From an uncultured Candidatus Melainabacteria bacterium (GTDB taxonomy: Bacteria; Cyanobacteriota; Vampirovibrionia; Gastranaerophilales; Gastranaerophilaceae): 8,388 nt of DNA. The notes under the pieces were generated by a model that was given only the letters and a program-made list of their open reading frames with translations, made no database searches and had not been told where the DNA came from. The DNA is taken from positions 1 to 8,388 of the forward strand of contig CAKUVB010000071.1 of NCBI GenBank assembly GCA_934693215.1. Direction: 5' to 3'. The first letter of the stretch is position 1. Each line of letters begins with the position of its first letter. This document shows positions 5,869 to 8,388 of the stretch, one piece after another. Both the position numbers and the translations under genes were made by a program.

Positions 5869-6166
5869 CTCTCTCGCTGCAACAAGTTGTATTTGGGACG
5901 ATAATGTATTAGGAGTTGGTTGTTTTTTCGTTATAATATATGTTTTTACAATGGTAAGTGGCCTTTTTTTAGGAATTCCACTTATATTGCTAATCATTAT
6001 TGAAACTAGTATTAAAAAATATACCAATTCCGATAATAATAAACCACATATAAAATTTATTTATAGTCCAATTTATAATAGCATTTGGATAGGTGGAATA
6101 CTTTTAATTAGCTATGAAATTTTCTTCTTTCTTTATATAGCAATAGGAGTTTATCTAGAATCTTAA
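5771..6166 (+). CDS. Small membrane protein, paralogue C
   Basis: 131 residues, function unknown, same architecture as A and B. Constant N-terminus (1-35), predicted membrane segments at about 22-40, 46-78 (ending IPLILLIIIET) and 104-127. A polar loop SIKKYTNSDNNKPH (80-93) and signature IKFIYSPIYNSIWIGGI (94-110) are also present. Between residues 36 and 65 it bears little resemblance to B. Unlike A and B it has AAAAAGG 8 nt before ATG and no TATAAT box, so it is likely expressed from B's transcript by ordinary initiation. No clear terminator follows. The adjacent downstream sequence is interspersed repeats. Confidence 0.8.
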   Translation: METLKTLYQSFISLKKYFWTHCLMAIGWIVFFASLAATSCIWDDNVLGVGCFFVIIYVFTMVSGLFLGIPLILLIIIETSIKKYTNSDNNKPHIKFIYSPIYNSIWIGGILLISYEIFFFLYIAIGVYLES

Positions 6167-6255
6167 CTTCAATTTACGCAAATCTTCTTCAAACAAGATA
6201 ATCGGCATATATAGAATATAATTATTCAACATACCTTCTTCTTGTTGACGATAAA

Positions 6256-6440
6256 GTCATTGCGAGCCACACTGTGGCAAAGCAATCCAAAACACCAAAC
6301 AGTCATTCAGAGCCGACAGGCGATGAATCTCTTTCAAACCTCGCTAGAGATATTTCGCTATCGCTCAATATGACAAACCCAATCAGTCATTCCATACTTA
6401 ATACGGAATCTGTCAATGCTGATTATAAACTAATAAATCC
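6256..6440. repeat. Second cluster of short interspersed repeats
   Basis: Elements in order: 6259-6286, nested hairpin with outer ATTGC/GCAAT and inner GCCACA/TGTGGC. 6302-6330, GTCATTCAGAGCCG...GGCGATGAATCT. 6338-6374, CTCGCTAGAG...CGCTCAATATGAC. 6389-6409, ATTCCATA/TACGGAAT hairpin followed by TGTCAATGCTGATTAT, matching 3500-3516. These are the same modules as in 3403-3590, mixed in different order. The whole interval 6167-6509 contains no gene I can support. Confidence 0.75.
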
Positions 6441-6509
6441 ACATCATTACAAACAATAACTAAGTAATCTCATACAAATATCTCAATACTTTCTTCATCT
6501 CTCAACATC

Positions 6510-6543
6510 AAAAAAAGAGGATTACTCAAAACAAGTAACCCTC
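6510..6543 (-). terminator. Rho-independent terminator of the 120-residue gene
   Basis: On the minus strand GAGGGTTACT (6543-6534) pairs with AGTAATCCTC (6526-6517), 10 bp with one G-U pair, around a 7-base loop. Seven T follow (6516-6510). On the plus strand the same pair would be an A-C mismatch and no T-tract follows, so the element is directional. It lies 44 bp after the stop codon at 6587. Confidence 0.85.
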
Positions 6544-6586
6544 AAGTTAACAATTGAAGAATAAATGTATAAAGGAAAGAAAATAA

Positions 6587-6949
6587 TTAATATTCTTTTA
6601 TTAGAACGGAATTTCCAAAAAAATCTTTTGCATACTGTTTTGTTTTATTTTTAGCAGTTTTGTTGATACCATAAACCCATTTATAAGTAGAAGTTTTTAT
6701 TTTTGATTTTGGATTTTTTAATACAGAAACCCATTTTTGTTTTTTCAACTTCTCAACAAATTTTTGCGATTCAAACCCCATTTTTTTCGTTTTTTCAAAC
6801 ATATTCTTAAAACAATTAAATTGAACCAAAATTGCTATTGGCTTTTGACAAATTGGACAAATCCCGAAAGACAATCTTCTATTAACAAATTGTTCATTAT
6901 CAACCAAAACCCAAATATCCATCGGCTCAAAATTAGTACAATGTATCAT
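6587..6949 (-). CDS. Hypothetical protein with a single CPIC pair, phage-like
   Basis: 120 residues, no family name I can defend. CPIC (31-34) plus His3/Cys4 and possibly Cys46 could bind one metal ion as a minimal zinc ribbon. The middle (50-75) is Lys-rich and helical. The C-terminus has STYKWVYGINKTAK and YAKDFFGNSVLIKEY. The overall look (a cysteine pair near the N-terminus, basic helix, WVYG near the end) is reminiscent of small phage-borne proteins; this is an impression only. Start supported by GGAG 9 nt upstream; another ATG 4 nt upstream in a different frame gives only 6 codons. The leader is shared with the 280-residue gene. A possible -10 (TATAAA, minus strand 7000-6995) lies about 45 bp upstream. 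Its own terminator shows it is a single-gene unit. Confidence 0.7.
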   Translation of the reverse strand: MIHCTNFEPMDIWVLVDNEQFVNRRLSFGICPICQKPIAILVQFNCFKNMFEKTKKMGFESQKFVEKLKKQKWVSVLKNPKSKIKTSTYKWVYGINKTAKNKTKQYAKDFFGNSVLIKEY

Positions 6950-6966
6950 ACATATTTACTCCATTC

Positions 6967-7273
6967 CCATTAACACATAACTCTCCCTGTACTCTTTATA
7001 GCAGAACTTACGCAACTTATAAAAAGTTTTGTCGTTCAACCGAGTACACTAACACCTTACATTGTAAATTTTACGTGGGACGCTTTATTAAGAAATTGTT
7101 ACAATTCTTTTATTATGAAATAAACATCTTGTTAAAAACAAAACCACGATATATGCACATAATAACTTCATTTTATATGTAAAATTTTTGTAACAAACTA
7201 AGGAAAAAATTTATTACATTGTTTTTATATAACAAAACAAACTTGCAATTTTCTTATAGACAAGAGATAATTT
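6967..7273. other. Non-coding spacer between divergent genes
   Basis: An AT-rich spacer of about 300 bp between two divergent genes, presumably holding both promoters. A minus-strand TATAAA (7000-6995) is a weak candidate -10 for the 120-residue gene. A small imperfect hairpin (AAGAA.TT/AATTCTT, 7090-7109) is present. No tRNA, interspersed repeat or open frame of note, and no convincing sigma-70 promoter for the plus-strand gene. Confidence 0.5.
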
Positions 7274-8056
7274 ATGAATATTCAAAACTCATTATATTCC
7301 CCAAATAACAAAACACAGCCTAGTTTTCAGGCAATCCCTCTTGCACGTTATCAAATAAGAAAAAACAATTTTACTTATATTTATCAACTGGAAAAAAAAG
7401 ACATTCCTTTTTTATCTAGATTTACAAATAATTTACAAACATATTGCAAATCAAGACAAATTGATGATTTTTCGCACAAACAAGTTATGCAAGAAGCTTT
7501 TGAAGTCGCACAAAAGATTTTGGAATCATCTAATGAACAAAAAGCAAAAGTTTTTCTAGCAATAAACAAAAATGAGCCTTGCGGAATTATTATTGGCAAT
7601 GCTTCCAAAAAATCTCATAGTGGACAAATTGTTTATTCAAGCAGAAAAAACCATGCAAAAAAAGAAACCGAATTAGATTGGCTTGCATCATGGAATCCTA
7701 ATCCACAAAATCCATTAAAAGGCACAGGCAAAACACTTTCTGCAGAATATTTTAATACATTAAAACAAGATGGCTTTCAAGATGTATATGTAAGGTCAGA
7801 AGTTCCCGAATTATCTTATGCACAAACCTTTTATGAAAATCTAGGTTTTGAAACCTTGCCTAATAAACGAGAATCAATAGTAAAATCTACAACAAACAGA
7901 TATATTGCAGGCGATTATGATTCTGCTGAAGACGAAATTATTCCTATGGTTGCAGTAAGTTCAAAATGGGAAAAAGCTAAGAATTTTATCTTTGAACTAT
8001 TTGGACGCAAAGTTTTAAACAAAATATCGGTCAACATTGACTCTGTAATCAATTAA
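7274..8056 (+). CDS. GNAT-family N-acetyltransferase with lineage-type N-terminal motif
   Basis: 260 residues, predicted cytoplasmic, acceptor unknown. GNAT features: a β-strand pair AKVFLAINKNEPCGIIIGNAS (91-111), the acetyl-CoA loop region NPLKGTGKTLSAEYFNTLKQDG (146-167) fitting the G-x-G motif A, strand VYVRSEV (171-177) and SYAQTFYENLGFE (181-193), the typical motif B with 'FYenlGF'. The C-terminal ~60 residues (200-260) lie outside the core fold. The first ~30 residues contain PSFQAIPLARY, a short motif similar in style to N-termini that I associate with Gastranaerophilales proteins; its role is unknown. The start is set by AAGAGAT about 6 nt before ATG, a weak ribosome site. It ends just before a bidirectional terminator and shares no operon with the mobile genes to its left. 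Confidence 0.75.
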   Translation: MNIQNSLYSPNNKTQPSFQAIPLARYQIRKNNFTYIYQLEKKDIPFLSRFTNNLQTYCKSRQIDDFSHKQVMQEAFEVAQKILESSNEQKAKVFLAINKNEPCGIIIGNASKKSHSGQIVYSSRKNHAKKETELDWLASWNPNPQNPLKGTGKTLSAEYFNTLKQDGFQDVYVRSEVPELSYAQTFYENLGFETLPNKRESIVKSTTNRYIAGDYDSAEDEIIPMVAVSSKWEKAKNFIFELFGRKVLNKISVNIDSVIN

Positions 8057-8059
8057 ACA

Positions 8060-8095
8060 TTAAAAAAGGAGTCTTAAAAAAGACTCCTTAATTTT
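8060..8095. terminator. Bidirectional Rho-independent terminator between convergent genes
   Basis: AAGGAGTCTT (8066-8075) pairs perfectly with AAGACTCCTT (8080-8089) around AAAA. Plus strand: followed by AATTTTTATAT. Minus strand: followed by TTTT(8065-8062) and AATG. It serves the acetyltransferase gene from the left and the small minus-strand gene from the right. Confidence 0.9.
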
Positions 8096-8109
8096 TATAT
8101 ATAAATTTT

Positions 8110-8379
8110 TTAAACTGCGTTATCTAATTTTTTACCAACAATCCAATTAGCAATTGTTTTGATAAAACCTCCGCCTTCCTCTTGTTGCATATTCGTTCTT
8201 ATCCCTTGATAATCCCTAGCAACAGCAGAAGTTAATGAAGGACCTCGCCCCATTCCTTGAGGAGTAGGTTGTTCGGAAACTATACTATTTATAAATTGCA
8301 TGCTATTATCTCCTCGAGCGATAGCTCTTGGGACATTGCTCATCGACATAGTCATGCTACCAAATGTTATAGGTGCCAT
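8110..8379 (-). CDS. Small hypothetical protein with ITFGS N-terminus
   Basis: 89 residues, no recognised family. The N-terminus MAPITFGSMTMSMSNVP again has an F-G-S motif near the start. The middle is polar and disorder-prone (SEQPTPQGMGRGPS, 35-48). The C-terminus GGGFIKTIANWIVGKKLDN (69-87) could form a short amphipathic helix after a Gly-rich hinge, suggesting membrane or partner association. The first ATG has AAAAGGG only 2 nt upstream, closer than usual; ATGs at codons 9, 11 and 13 are alternatives without a better site. Its terminator lies 20 bp downstream. The gene begins close to the window edge, so operon partners upstream cannot be seen. Confidence 0.6.
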   Translation of the reverse strand: MAPITFGSMTMSMSNVPRAIARGDNSMQFINSIVSEQPTPQGMGRGPSLTSAVARDYQGIRTNMQQEEGGGFIKTIANWIVGKKLDNAV

Positions 8380-8388
8380 TACCCTTTT

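Noticed and set aside
5752..6027. Minus-strand open frame of 91 codons opposite paralogue C
   Set aside because: Antisense shadow of a duplicated gene; no ribosome site and no independent support.
3403..6440. CRISPR array
   Set aside because: Repeats are of different types, irregularly spaced, and not separated by uniform spacers; no cas genes.
6274..6459. Plus-strand open frame of 61 codons
   Set aside because: Entirely made of interspersed repeat modules; the peptide is a translated repeat.
7081..7120. Terminator-like hairpin before the acetyltransferase gene
   Set aside because: The stem is short, imperfect and AT-only, with no upstream plus-strand gene to terminate.

Overview
This is a strongly AT-rich bacterial window read with the standard bacterial code: TGA, TAA and ATG behave normally and Shine-Dalgarno sites are recognisable. 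Two proteins at the right end begin with short N-termini carrying an F-x-A/F-G-S type motif (PSFQAIPL, PITFGS). I associate this style with gut Melainabacteria/Gastranaerophilales (Vampirovibrionia). That assignment is an impression from sequence style, not a proof. The window is an accessory region: phage structural genes, a multicopy membrane-protein family and chromosomal-type short interspersed repeats are packed together.

Layout. Positions 1-93 hold the 3' end of a small membrane-protein gene, identical over 77 bp to the end of a complete copy at 3943-4353. Between them, on the minus strand, is a tight four-gene phage cassette (transcribed 3358 to 165): a GNAT-like protein, an Asn/Thr-rich probable virion protein, a small Lys-rich protein and a portal protein. 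No terminase, capsid or integrase is present; both sides run directly into repeats. Positions 3365-3940 are non-coding and made of short interspersed repeats plus a run of strong inverted repeats. From 3943 to 6166 lie three complete paralogues of the membrane-protein family (A 3943-4353, B 5343-5741, C 5771-6166), all on the plus strand. They share an almost constant 5' end and diverge after the first membrane segment. A minus-strand gene for a 280-residue protein with GYTRSDGTEV and DAYDF motifs sits between A and B and overlaps the end of A. Positions 6167-6510 are again interspersed repeats. A minus-strand 120-residue protein with one CPIC pair follows, with a good Rho-independent terminator. 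The window ends with a plus-strand 260-residue GNAT acetyltransferase and a convergent 89-residue small protein, separated by a bidirectional terminator.

How it may work together. The phage cassette looks like one translationally coupled operon, intact but cut off from the rest of a phage genome. It is bracketed by direct repeats of the membrane gene, so recombination between them could delete or amplify it. Paralogues A and B each carry their own promoter block, with TATAAT only 9 nt before ATG, preceded by the same interspersed repeat. C lacks this block and has a Shine-Dalgarno site, so it probably rides on B's transcript. The most interesting possibility, which is speculative, is that the variable membrane proteins are an immunity or exclusion family linked to the 280-residue protein or to phage.
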